This document shows, one piece after another, positions 13,043 to 22,807 of a stretch of 64,000 nt of DNA. The notes beneath the pieces are model-generated. The model was given only the letters and a program-made list of their open reading frames with translations. It was not told where the DNA came from and did not search any database. How positions within the stretch are numbered: position 1 is the first letter of the stretch; every line of letters starts with the position of its first letter. The position numbers and the translations under genes are program-made. Source of the stretch: Mycobacterium sp. E2479 (lineage in GTDB: Bacteria > Actinomycetota > Actinomycetes > Mycobacteriales > Mycobacteriaceae); assembly GCF_001667925.1 (NCBI RefSeq), contig NZ_LZJR01000059.1, positions 1-64,000 of the forward strand, in the 5' to 3' direction.

Positions 13043-13125
13043 GGCGACCCCTCCTCATGATGTTTTCCCCGGCGCTCCCCTTTCGGCGGGTGCACGGGCT
13101 GTTGTCGAAGACTAGGGTATATCTG

Positions 13126-14514
13126 GTGCCTGTCCTTGGATCTGCACTCTCGGCCCACAAGTCCGGCGTTGACCGGCTGCTGGCAAGCTATCGATCCATC
13201 CCCCCGACATCCGCCGTCCGGCTGGCCAAGCCGACCTCAAATCTGTTCCGCGCCCGCACCAAACGCGACGCGCCCGGCCTGGACACGTCCGGGCTGACCG
13301 GCGTGCTGAGCGTGGATCCCGAATCCCGCACCGCCGACGTGGCCGGCATGTGTACATACGAGGACCTGGTTGCCGCGACACTGCCGTACGGGCTTTCACC
13401 GCTGGTCGTGCCGCAGCTGAAGACCATCACCCTCGGCGGTGCGGTCAGCGGCCTGGGCATCGAGTCGTCGTCGTTCCGCAACGGTCTGCCGCATGAATCG
13501 GTGCTCGAGATGGACATCCTCACCGGCGCTGGCGATTTGCTCACCACCTCACGCACCCAACACCCCGACCTCTTCCGCTCCTTCCCGAATTCGTATGGAA
13601 CGCTTGGGTATTCAACTCGGCTTCGGATCGAGCTGGAATCCGTCACCCCGTTCGTGGCGCTGCGGCACATCCGATTCCGCTCGCTGCGCGATCTGGTGGC
13701 GGCCATGGAACGCATCATCGACACCGGTGGCCACGGTGGGACGCCGGTCGACTACCTCGACGGCGTCGTCTTCAGCGCCGACGAAAGCTACTTGTGCGTC
13801 GGTCGGCGGACCACCACGCCCGGCCCGGTCAGCGACTACACCGGCCAAAACATTTACTACCAGTCCATCCGGCACGACACTTCCGGGGTCGAAGCCACCA
13901 AGGATGACCGGCTGACCATGCACGACTACTTTTGGCGCTGGGACACCGATTGGTTCTGGTGCTCACGCGCGTTCGGCGCGCAGAACCCGCGGCTGCGACG
14001 CTGGTGGCCGCGCCGCTATCGGCGCAGCAGCGTCTACTCGAAGCTGATCTCCCTGGATCGGCGCTTCGGGGTGTCCGACCGTATCGAGGCGCGCAGCGGC
14101 CGGCCGGCCCGCGAACGGGTGGTGCAAGACATCGAGGTACCGGTCGAACGGACCTGCGACTTCCTCCAGTGGTTCTTAGACAGCGTGCCGATCACGCCAA
14201 TCTGGTTGTGCCCGTTGCGTTTACGCGATAACCACGGCTGGCCCTTGTACCCGATTCGGCCGGATCACACCTACGTCAACGTCGGCTTCTGGTCGTCGGT
14301 GCCGGCCGGCGCCACCGAAGGTGCCACCAACCGGATGATCGAAGCCAAGGTAGCCGAGCTCGGCGGCCACAAGTCGCTGTATTCCGAATCCTTCTACTCC
14401 CGTGAGGACTTCGACGAGTTGTACGGCGGCGAGGCCTACAACACCGTCAAGAAAACCTATGACCCCGATTCTCGTTTACTCGACCTCTACGCGAAGGCGG
14501 TGCAACGACGATGA
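13126..14514 (+). CDS. FAD-linked oxidoreductase paired with a fatty acid methyltransferase
   Basis: A 462-residue flavoprotein of the FAD_binding_4 family (Rv3719-like), related to DHCR24. The GTG at 13126 is chosen because the protein then begins VPVLGSALSAHKSG as in relatives. The FAD-binding region includes GVLSVDPESRTADVAGMCTYEDL and LGGAVSGLGIESSSFRNGL. Its stop overlaps the ATG of the next gene (ATGA), a cyclopropane-synthase-like methyltransferase. The same pairing elsewhere in mycobacteria makes tuberculostearic (10-methylstearic) acid: the methyltransferase makes a 10-methylene chain and the flavoprotein reduces it. The same reaction is inferred here, with uncertainty about which paralogous pair is the main one. 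Confidence 0.85.
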   Translation: MPVLGSALSAHKSGVDRLLASYRSIPPTSAVRLAKPTSNLFRARTKRDAPGLDTSGLTGVLSVDPESRTADVAGMCTYEDLVAATLPYGLSPLVVPQLKTITLGGAVSGLGIESSSFRNGLPHESVLEMDILTGAGDLLTTSRTQHPDLFRSFPNSYGTLGYSTRLRIELESVTPFVALRHIRFRSLRDLVAAMERIIDTGGHGGTPVDYLDGVVFSADESYLCVGRRTTTPGPVSDYTGQNIYYQSIRHDTSGVEATKDDRLTMHDYFWRWDTDWFWCSRAFGAQNPRLRRWWPRRYRRSSVYSKLISLDRRFGVSDRIEARSGRPARERVVQDIEVPVERTCDFLQWFLDSVPITPIWLCPLRLRDNHGWPLYPIRPDHTYVNVGFWSSVPAGATEGATNRMIEAKVAELGGHKSLYSESFYSREDFDELYGGEAYNTVKKTYDPDSRLLDLYAKAVQRR

Positions 14515-15821
14515 CGACGACAAAAGAACCCCACCGCTCGCCGACCGGCAAACTGAGCATGGCCGAGATCCTGGAGGTCTTCGCCGCAACCGGGCGACAT
14601 CCGCTGAAGTTCACCGCCTATGACGGCAGCACGGCCGGAAGCGAAGACGCCGAACTGGGTCTGGACCTTCGGACGCCCCGCGGCGCCACCTACCTGGCGA
14701 CCGCGCCCGGCGAACTCGGTCTGGCCCGCGCCTACGTGTCGGGCGACCTGCAGGCGTACGGCGTGCATCCGGGTGATCCGTACCAACTGCTCAAGACGCT
14801 GACCGACCGGGTCGAATTCAAGCGGCCACCCGCGCGCGTACTGGCCAACGTCGTCCGTTCGATGGGCTTCGAGCGGTTGTTGCCGGTGCCACCGCCACCC
14901 CAGGAAACCCGGCCCCGGTGGCGCCGGATCACCGAAGGGCTGATGCACACCAAGACCCGCGACGCGGAGGCCATCCATCACCACTACGACGTCTCCAACA
15001 CCTTCTACGAATTGGTGTTGGGTCCCTCGATGACGTACACCTGTGCGGTGTATCCCGACCCCCAGTCAACGCTGGAGGATGCGCAGCAAAACAAGTACCG
15101 GCTGATCTTCGAAAAGTTGCGGTTGCAGCCGGGCGACCGGTTGCTCGACGTCGGCTGCGGTTGGGGTGGCATGGTGCGTTACGCCGCGCGGCGCGGCGTC
15201 CGTGCGATCGGTGCCACCCTGTCGGCCGAGCAGGCGAAGTGGGCGCAGCGAGCGATCGCCGACGAGGGGCTGTCGGAGATGGCCGAGGTGCGGCACTCCG
15301 ACTACCGCGACGTGAGCGAGACGAAGTTCGACGCCGTCTCCTCGATCGGGCTGACCGAGCACATCGGCGTCAAGAACTACCCGACCTACTTCGGGTTTTT
15401 AAAGTCGAAGCTGCGCACCGGCGGTCTGCTGCTCAACCACTGCATCACCCGCCGCGACAACACCGCGACCTCGTTCGCCGGCGGATTCACCGATCGCTAC
15501 GTCTTCCCCGACGGAGAGCTCACCGGCTCGGGCCGCATCACCAGTGCGGTCCAGGACGTGGGCTTAGAGGTGTTGCACGCGGAGAACTTCCGCCATCACT
15601 ACGCGATGACATTGCGCGACTGGTGCCACAACCTGGTCGAGCACTGGGACGTGGCCGTGGCCGAGGTCGGCTTGCCGACCGCCAAGGTGTGGGGCTTGTA
15701 TATGGCGGCTTCTCGGGTGGCGTTCGAGCAGAACAACCTTCAGCTCCATCACGTGCTGGCGGCCAATACCGACTCGCGGGGCGACGACGACCTGCCGCTG
15801 CGGCCGTGGTGGACGGCCTGA
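14511..15821 (+). CDS. Cyclopropane-fatty-acyl-phospholipid synthase family methyltransferase
   Basis: A 436-residue SAM-dependent lipid methyltransferase (Rv3720-like). An N-terminal lipid-binding domain (about 25-130) precedes the catalytic domain, which shows HHHYDVSNTFYEL (157-169), the Y-T-C-A-V-Y segment near 176-181 and the SAM loop LDVGCGWGGM (212-221). The conserved GLTEHIGVKNY and the C-terminal NLQLHH region are present. Length fits bacterial Cfa rather than the shorter mycolic acid methyltransferases. It is translationally coupled to the upstream FAD oxidase. Likely substrate is oleoyl phospholipid; the product is a methylene or methyl branch. Confidence 0.9.
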   Translation: MTTTKEPHRSPTGKLSMAEILEVFAATGRHPLKFTAYDGSTAGSEDAELGLDLRTPRGATYLATAPGELGLARAYVSGDLQAYGVHPGDPYQLLKTLTDRVEFKRPPARVLANVVRSMGFERLLPVPPPPQETRPRWRRITEGLMHTKTRDAEAIHHHYDVSNTFYELVLGPSMTYTCAVYPDPQSTLEDAQQNKYRLIFEKLRLQPGDRLLDVGCGWGGMVRYAARRGVRAIGATLSAEQAKWAQRAIADEGLSEMAEVRHSDYRDVSETKFDAVSSIGLTEHIGVKNYPTYFGFLKSKLRTGGLLLNHCITRRDNTATSFAGGFTDRYVFPDGELTGSGRITSAVQDVGLEVLHAENFRHHYAMTLRDWCHNLVEHWDVAVAEVGLPTAKVWGLYMAASRVAFEQNNLQLHHVLAANTDSRGDDDLPLRPWWTA

Positions 15822-15835
15822 CGCCCTAGCCGTTG

Positions 15836-15879
15836 GTGGCGACCCGTTACGCCCGGCTACGCCGCGCTTACGGTCGCCA
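15836..15879. repeat. Palindromic repeat copy flanked by a 10-bp direct repeat
   Basis: A 44-base element with perfect 9-base inverted ends (GTGGCGACC and GGTCGCCAC) and a core of CGCCCGGC and GCCGCGCTTACGG. It is the same family as the copies at 7237-7339. CTAGCCGTTG occurs immediately on both sides (15826-15835 and 15880-15889). The right copy is the end of dnaX, including its stop. This looks like a target-site duplication made when the element inserted. Confidence 0.65.
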
Positions 15880-17742
15880 CTAGCCGTTGTCGATGCGACG
15901 GGCGCCCAGCTCGTTCTGCAGCAGTTCAAGCGCGACCTCTTCGGGGTCGCGGCGCGGCGCCGACGGCTCGTCGCGGACCGCCTCGGCGAGCATGTGTTCC
16001 TCTTCGTCGCGGCGCGCGGAATCCACGTCGGCTGCGGGCTCGGCCGCGTCGGGAACCGCTGGACGGGCTTCCCCGGCGGCGGGTGTGGGTGGCGCGGCCG
16101 GCGCCGGTGCGCCGGCCTCGCAGCGCACCCGCCAATCGACACCCAGCGCGTCTTTGAGCGCCTCGGCGATGACATCGGCGTTGCGTTGCTCGCAGAGCCT
16201 CTTGGCCAGCGGCGCCGATTCATGGCTGAGCACCAATGTGTTGCCCTCGATGGCCCGGACGGTCGCCCCGGCCAGCATCACCTCGGTGGTACGGCTGCGC
16301 TGACGCACTTTCTCGCGCACCGTGGGCCACATGCTGCGCACCGCCGCGGTGTTGAGTTCACCTGGCGCAGAAGCCGATTCGGTTACAGGCGCCGGAGCCG
16401 GTTCGGGGGGCGCCGCCGCTGCCGGTTCGGCGACCGGAGCCGGCTTGGGCTCAGGCTTCGGCTCGCGCTTGGGTTCGGGGTCGGCGGCGGGGGCCGCGGA
16501 CGCCCGGGTGAACCGGACGGATTGCTCGGGTTGCGGCCGCGCCGGTGCGCTGCGCGGCGCCGCGGCGGCTTCGGAGCCGGGAATGGACATGTCGAGCCGG
16601 GTCTCGATTCTCTCGACGCGTTGCAGCAGCGCCGATTCGGTGTCGCTGGCCGAGGGCAGCAGCAACCGCGCACACACGACTTCGAGCAGCAGACGCGGCG
16701 CCGTCGCTCCGCGCATCTCGCCCAGCCCCGCCTGCACCACCTCGGCGTAGCGGGTCAGGGTCGCCGGCCCGATCCGGGTCGCTTGCTCACGCATCCGCTC
16801 CAGCACGTCCTCCGGCGCATCCACCACGCCACGGCTGGCGGCATCCGGTACGGCCTGCAGCAGGATCAGGTCGCGAAACCGCTCGAGCAGATCGGTGGCG
16901 AAACGCCGTGGGTCGTGGCCGGCATCGATCACCGATTCCACCGCCCCGAACAGCGCCGCGGCATCGGCAGCGGCAAGTGAGTCCACGGCGTCGTCGATCA
17001 GCGCGATATCGGTGGCCCCCAAAAGGCCCAGCGCCCGCTGATATGTCACATGGGCGCCCTCGGCGCCGGCAACCAGCTGGTCCAGCACCGACAGGGTGTC
17101 GCGAGGCGAGCCGCCGCCGGCGCGGATCACCAGCGGGTAGACGGCGTCGTCAACCACGACGCCCTCCTGCTCGCAGATCCGCGCGATCAACGCCCGCATG
17201 GTCTTCGGCGGCAACAGCCGGAACGGATAGTGATGCGTGCGCGATCGAATGGTCGGCAGCACCTTCTCCGGCTCGGTGGTGGCGAAGATGAAGATGAGGT
17301 GCTCGGGGGGCTCCTCGACGATCTTGAGCAGCGCGTTGAACCCCGCCGTGGTGACCATGTGCGCCTCGTCGACGATGAACACCCGGTAGCGCGACTGGGC
17401 GGGCGCATAGAACGCGCGGTCGCGCAGCTCGCGGGTGTCATCCACGCCGCCGTGGCTGGCGGCGTCGAGTTCGACCACGTCGATGCTGCCGGGCGCGTTG
17501 GGCGCCAGCGCCTGGCACGAGTCGCAGACTCCGCACGGGGTGGCCGTCGGGCCCTGAACGCAGTTCAGCGAGCGGGCCAGGATGCGCGCCGACGACGTCT
17601 TCCCGCAGCCCCGCGGGCCCGAGAACAGATACGCGTGGTTGATCCGGCCCGCTTCCAGGGCGATCGACAGGGGTTCGGTGACGTGCTCCTGCCCCACCAC
17701 TTCGGCGAAGGTTGCCGGTCGGTACTTGCGGTAGAGGGCCAC
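15880..17742 (-). CDS. dnaX: DNA polymerase III subunits gamma and tau
   Basis: Clamp-loader ATPase of the replisome. The GTG start gives 620 residues. The AAA+ module has the P-loop SGPRGCGKTS (41-50), a zinc-binding cysteine cluster (LNCVQG, then CGVCDSC), the Walker B VDEAHMV and the sensor segment FATTEPEKVLPTIRSR. Domain III follows to about residue 370. A long Pro/Ala/Glu-rich linker (about 385-460) leads to a C-terminal tau-like domain, as in actinobacterial DnaX. The gene is Rv3721c. A repeat element abuts its stop codon. Confidence 0.96.
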   Translation of the reverse strand: MALYRKYRPATFAEVVGQEHVTEPLSIALEAGRINHAYLFSGPRGCGKTSSARILARSLNCVQGPTATPCGVCDSCQALAPNAPGSIDVVELDAASHGGVDDTRELRDRAFYAPAQSRYRVFIVDEAHMVTTAGFNALLKIVEEPPEHLIFIFATTEPEKVLPTIRSRTHHYPFRLLPPKTMRALIARICEQEGVVVDDAVYPLVIRAGGGSPRDTLSVLDQLVAGAEGAHVTYQRALGLLGATDIALIDDAVDSLAAADAAALFGAVESVIDAGHDPRRFATDLLERFRDLILLQAVPDAASRGVVDAPEDVLERMREQATRIGPATLTRYAEVVQAGLGEMRGATAPRLLLEVVCARLLLPSASDTESALLQRVERIETRLDMSIPGSEAAAAPRSAPARPQPEQSVRFTRASAAPAADPEPKREPKPEPKPAPVAEPAAAAPPEPAPAPVTESASAPGELNTAAVRSMWPTVREKVRQRSRTTEVMLAGATVRAIEGNTLVLSHESAPLAKRLCEQRNADVIAEALKDALGVDWRVRCEAGAPAPAAPPTPAAGEARPAVPDAAEPAADVDSARRDEEEHMLAEAVRDEPSAPRRDPEEVALELLQNELGARRIDNG

Positions 17743-17829
17743 GGTCAGCAGGCTACCGGCGCCCGCTGACGAGGGCCCGCGGGGCGGCGAATGTGAACGT
17801 AGGGCGGGATTTCGGCGATTTTTCCGCCG

Positions 17830-19314
<1,485 letters not shown>

Positions 19315-19384
19315 CTAATACCTGGCCCGAAGTCGACGGCGAGCAACTGGCGGGGGCCGCCGGGCCCTCGGTTACCATGGCCAC

Positions 19385-19473
19385 GGAGGATTCGCCTAGT
19401 GGCCTATGGCGCTCGCCTGGAACGCGGGTTGGGTTAACAGCCCTCGCGGGTTCAAATCCCGCATCCTCCGCCA
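19385..19473 (+). tRNA. tRNA-Ser (anticodon GGA)
   Basis: The acceptor strands GGAGGAT and ATCCTCC pair fully, followed by G and an encoded CCA. The anticodon loop CTGGAAC gives GGA, which reads UCC and UCU. A long variable arm, diagnostic of class II tRNAs, lies between the anticodon stem and the T arm GCGGGTTCAAATCCCGC. Confidence 0.95.
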
Positions 19474-19561
19474 TCGTCCGCAAAGCGGACACGTACGAAT
19501 TGATATGGATTCGGGTCGGCCGCCTTTAGGCTGGCCTGAATTCACCAGCACGAGGAGGGGT

Positions 19562-20461
19562 ATGGGGCGCAAGGTCGCCATCCCGTGGCACGCGCTATTT
19601 TCGATCGCTGCCGGCTTCCTCTACTTCTTCTTCGTGTTGCCCCGCTGGCCTGAGCTGATGGGCGAGACCGCGCATACGTTGGGGACGGCGCTGCGCATCG
19701 CGACGGGTGCGCTCATCGCGCTCGCGGCGCTGCCCGTGGTGTTCACCCTGCTGCGCACCCGCAAGCCCGAGTTGGGGACGCCGCAGCTGGCCCTGTCCAT
19801 CAGGGTCTGGTCGATAGCGGCCCACGTGCTGGCCGGTGTGCTGATCATCGGGACGGCGATCAGCGAGATCTGGCTGAGCCTGGACGCCGCCGGACGGTGG
19901 TTGTTCGGAATCTACGGGGCGGCCGCCGCGATCGCGTTGCTCGGCATTTTCGCGTTCTACCTCTCCTTCGTCGCCGAGCTTCCCCCACCGCCGCCTAAAC
20001 CGATCAAGGCGAAGAAACCCAAGGAGCGTCGCGTGCGGCGCAAGAAAGGCGCCGACGCCGCGGAAGCTGAAGAAGCCGACGCCGAAGAACCCGAGGAAGC
20101 CGAAGAGACCCAACAGGCCGAGGCCGCTGAAACTGACGCGGACGCGACGGGCGAGGCGGAAACCGCCCCGGCGGAAGCCGAAGAGACCACGGAAGTTGAG
20201 GCTGCGGAGCCGGCGGCGGCCCCCAGCGAAATCACCGCAGAAACCGCGGAAACCGTCGACTCTGAGGCGGCAGCGGAGTCGGCGACCGACGCGTCACCCG
20301 TCGCAGACACCACCCAGACGTCCGAGGCGACCGGCGATGCGGGCGACGAGTCGAAGGCCAAATTGCGCAACCGACGCCCGACCGGCAAGGGGTCGCACCG
20401 GATGCGACGCAGGCGCACGCGTGCAGGCGTGGCGCTGGACGAAAGCGCCGACGAGAACTAA
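19562..20461 (+). CDS. Four-helix membrane protein with acidic Ala/Glu-rich tail (Rv3723-like)
   Basis: A 299-residue protein whose ATG follows an excellent AGGAGGGGT. Hydrophobic segments at about 6-27, 39-61, 75-97 and 104-130 predict four membrane helices. A basic patch (KPIKAKKPKERRVRRKKG) comes next, followed by about 100 residues made mainly of Ala, Glu, Asp and Thr, and a basic end (RMRRRRTRAG). The tail is probably disordered and cytoplasmic. It sits directly downstream of tRNA-Ser in the position of Rv3723. No function is known to me. Confidence 0.8.
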   Translation: MGRKVAIPWHALFSIAAGFLYFFFVLPRWPELMGETAHTLGTALRIATGALIALAALPVVFTLLRTRKPELGTPQLALSIRVWSIAAHVLAGVLIIGTAISEIWLSLDAAGRWLFGIYGAAAAIALLGIFAFYLSFVAELPPPPPKPIKAKKPKERRVRRKKGADAAEAEEADAEEPEEAEETQQAEAAETDADATGEAETAPAEAEETTEVEAAEPAAAPSEITAETAETVDSEAAAESATDASPVADTTQTSEATGDAGDESKAKLRNRRPTGKGSHRMRRRRTRAGVALDESADEN

Positions 20462-21202
20462 TCAGCGGCGCCGCAGCCGCTCCGCGTAGGCCGCTATGCG
20501 TTGCAGCGTCTCGTCGGTGCCCCACATCCGCCGAACCTCGCCATCAACGCCGCGGGCCTCGCGGATCCGCGCCATGGTCGGGGCGTGCAACTGGTTCTTC
20601 GTCTGCCGGTAGGCGTCGGCCGGGATGCTGCCCAGGTCCGACGCTTCCGCCACGGCCGCCGCGACGAGCTCGTCGGCGACGACGCGGTGGGCCAGTCCCC
20701 GCGCCACGGCCTCCGCGCCCCGATAGTTGCCGCCGCCCAGCAGCACCTCATCGGCGTGCCTCCCGCAGGCGTAACGCATGACCTCCAACGCCGGGACCGG
20801 AAACGGCACCCCAACGCGCACCTCGGCCGCGCCGATCTGCGCCTCGGGGCTGATCAAGCGGCGGTCGCAGGCGCATGCAAGGACGCAGCCGCCCGCGATG
20901 GCGGCGCCGTTGATCGCGGCGACGGTCGGTCCCGGATAGCTGAACATCGCCTCGAACGCCACGGACAGCGCGGGTACCAGCCGATCGGTGTAGCCCGTGC
21001 CGCCCTGCACCACGCGATTGAGGTCGACGCCGGCGCTGAAGGCACGCCCGGCACCCGTGACAACCAGCGCGCCGGCGCCCGAACGTGCCAGCTCGCGCAC
21101 CGCCGAAACCAGCTCCTCGAGAAGCTCGACATCCTGCGCGTTGACTGGGCCCGACGAAAGGGTCAGCACCCGTACGGTTCCCACGGTGCTGATGTCGATC
21201 AT
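20462..21202 (-). CDS. Enoyl-CoA hydratase/isomerase family protein
   Basis: A crotonase-fold protein of 246 residues from the ATG at 21202, which has GGAG eight bases upstream; a second ATG two codons earlier is too close to it. The oxyanion-hole segments are GAGRAFSAGVDLNRV and AAINGAAIAGGCVLACACD. The position of the second catalytic acid is occupied by the EVRVGVPFPVPALE segment, so an isomerase or hydratase reaction is likely but not certain. It converges on the Rv3723-like gene and has no match in that place in M. tuberculosis. Confidence 0.85.
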   Translation of the reverse strand: MIDISTVGTVRVLTLSSGPVNAQDVELLEELVSAVRELARSGAGALVVTGAGRAFSAGVDLNRVVQGGTGYTDRLVPALSVAFEAMFSYPGPTVAAINGAAIAGGCVLACACDRRLISPEAQIGAAEVRVGVPFPVPALEVMRYACGRHADEVLLGGGNYRGAEAVARGLAHRVVADELVAAAVAEASDLGSIPADAYRQTKNQLHAPTMARIREARGVDGEVRRMWGTDETLQRIAAYAERLRRR

Positions 21203-21216
21203 GATCATTTCTCCGA

Positions 21217-21597
21217 TCAGCGGCTGACGGCCGCGAGGACCACGGGAATGGGTGTGTTCTCGTCGGTGTGATAGCTCGCGCAGACGCGGTGGTAACCGTC
21301 GGCGATCTGCAACGCAACCCCGCTCGTGAAGTCGCCGCGCACCAGCAGGATGGGCGACAGCGGCAAGCCTTTTTCGACCTTGGTCAGGTCCGCGGCGACA
21401 TGGGGATTGTCCGCCGGCAGCAGGCTCAGCTGCGCCGCCCGCAGAATGTCCTTGGCCTTCCTGTGTGTCACGGTGCCCGATTTCAGCTTCTTGATCACCT
21501 TCTTCACGGTCTGTCCGTGCGCAACCATGGTGAGGTAGTCCGCCGCCGCCGGAAAGTCATGAGACTCAGGCTTTTCCAACCATTTCACGCTCAGCAT
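21217..21597 (-). CDS. Conserved hypothetical protein with ParB-like DGYHR motif
   Basis: A 126-residue protein starting at ATG 21597 with AAGGGAG seven bases upstream. The C-terminal half contains LQIADGYHRVCASYH, which resembles the D-G-x-H-R core of the ParB/sulfiredoxin-like nucleotide-binding fold. The N-terminal half is Lys-rich (TVKKVIKKLKSGTVTHRKAKD). It is 14 bases upstream of the enoyl-CoA hydratase and likely cotranscribed. The function is unknown; the CTPase or nuclease possibility rests on this one motif. Confidence 0.7.
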   Translation of the reverse strand: MLSVKWLEKPESHDFPAAADYLTMVAHGQTVKKVIKKLKSGTVTHRKAKDILRAAQLSLLPADNPHVAADLTKVEKGLPLSPILLVRGDFTSGVALQIADGYHRVCASYHTDENTPIPVVLAAVSR

Positions 21598-21743
21598 CGC
21601 GATACTCCCTTCGGCGGCTCCGACATCGACGCAGCCTACCGGCTCGTCCCCGACCGAATTTGGGATCTTTTCGCCGAAGTATTGGCCTCGGAATCTGCCT
21701 ATTAGGCCTACTAAGAACCCGGGCCATTCCCTATGCTGAGCGA

Positions 21744-22802
21744 GTGCCAAACACCTTTCGTGTCGTTCAGTGGAATACCGGAAACGTCGGCAAGAGCTCA
21801 CTGAAATCGATCGTCACCAACCCCACCCTGGAATTGGTCGGCTGCTACGCCTGGTCGCCGGAGAAGGCCGGGCGCGACGCCGGCGAACTCGTCGGGATCC
21901 CGCCGCTTGGGATCACGGCCACCAACGACATCGACGAGTTGCTGGCCCTCAAGCCGGACTGCGTGGTCTACAACCCGATGTGGATCAACGTCGACGAACT
22001 GGTCCGCATCCTGTCCGCGGGCGTCAACGTGGTGACCACGGCCTCGTTCATCACCGGGCACAACCTCGGCGACGGCCGCGACCGCATCTTGGCGGCCTGC
22101 GAGAAGGGCGGGTCCACGATCTTCGGGTCGGGTGTCAGCCCGGGTTTCGCCGAACTGTTGGCCATCGTGTCGGCCATGGTTTGCAACCGGATCGACAAGG
22201 TCACCGTCAACGAGGCCGCCGACACCACCTTCTACGACTCGCCGGAGACCGAGAAGCCCGTCGGCTTCGGCCAGCCGATCGACCACCCCGACCTGCCGGC
22301 GATGGCCGCGAAGGGCACGGCCATCTTCGGCGAGGCCGTCCGGCTGGTGGGCGACGCGCTCGGCGTCGAGCTGGACGAAGTGAAGTGTGTCGCCGAGTTC
22401 GCCCAGACCACCGAGGATCTCGTCATGGCTTCCTGGACCATCCCCGCGGGACACGTCGCGGGGACCTACATCAGCTGGCAGGGCATCGTCAACGGCAAGA
22501 CGCTGATCGACCTCAACGTCCGCTGGAAGAAGGGCCAGACCCTGGAGCCCGACTGGAAGATCGAGCAGGACGGCTGGGTCATCCAGGTCGACGGGCAACC
22601 GACGGTCACCACCAAGGTCGGCTTCCTGCCACCGCCGTACTTCGAGGCCACCACGCTCGAGGAATTCATGGACCTCGGCCACATCATGACGGCCGTGCCG
22701 GCCATCAACGGGATCGCCGCCGTGGTCGCCGCGGCGCCGGGAATTGCCACCTACGCCGATCTTCCGCTGACGCTGCCGCGCGGCAACGCGTATCTCGGGT
22801 AG
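21744..22802 (+). CDS. DapB-like NAD(P)-dependent dehydrogenase
   Basis: A 352-residue protein with an N-terminal Rossmann domain (VVQWNTGNVGKSSLKSIV, about 7-24) like dihydrodipicolinate reductase, and a C-terminal domain like 2,4-diaminopentanoate dehydrogenase. The GTG at 21744 follows TATGCT (21732-21737) by six bases, so the mRNA may be leaderless. It is divergent from the ParB-motif gene. A paralogue is encoded at 45053-46138. The substrate is unknown; the mycobacterial members of this family are usually annotated only as dihydrodipicolinate reductases, although the true DapB is much shorter. Confidence 0.8.
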   Translation: MPNTFRVVQWNTGNVGKSSLKSIVTNPTLELVGCYAWSPEKAGRDAGELVGIPPLGITATNDIDELLALKPDCVVYNPMWINVDELVRILSAGVNVVTTASFITGHNLGDGRDRILAACEKGGSTIFGSGVSPGFAELLAIVSAMVCNRIDKVTVNEAADTTFYDSPETEKPVGFGQPIDHPDLPAMAAKGTAIFGEAVRLVGDALGVELDEVKCVAEFAQTTEDLVMASWTIPAGHVAGTYISWQGIVNGKTLIDLNVRWKKGQTLEPDWKIEQDGWVIQVDGQPTVTTKVGFLPPPYFEATTLEEFMDLGHIMTAVPAINGIAAVVAAAPGIATYADLPLTLPRGNAYLG

Positions 22803-22807
22803 CCGGA

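Noticed and set aside
20040..20360. Possible tandem DNA repeat rich in GAAGCC/GAGGCG
   Set aside because: It encodes the Ala/Glu-rich tail of the membrane protein and has no fixed period. It is coding low complexity.
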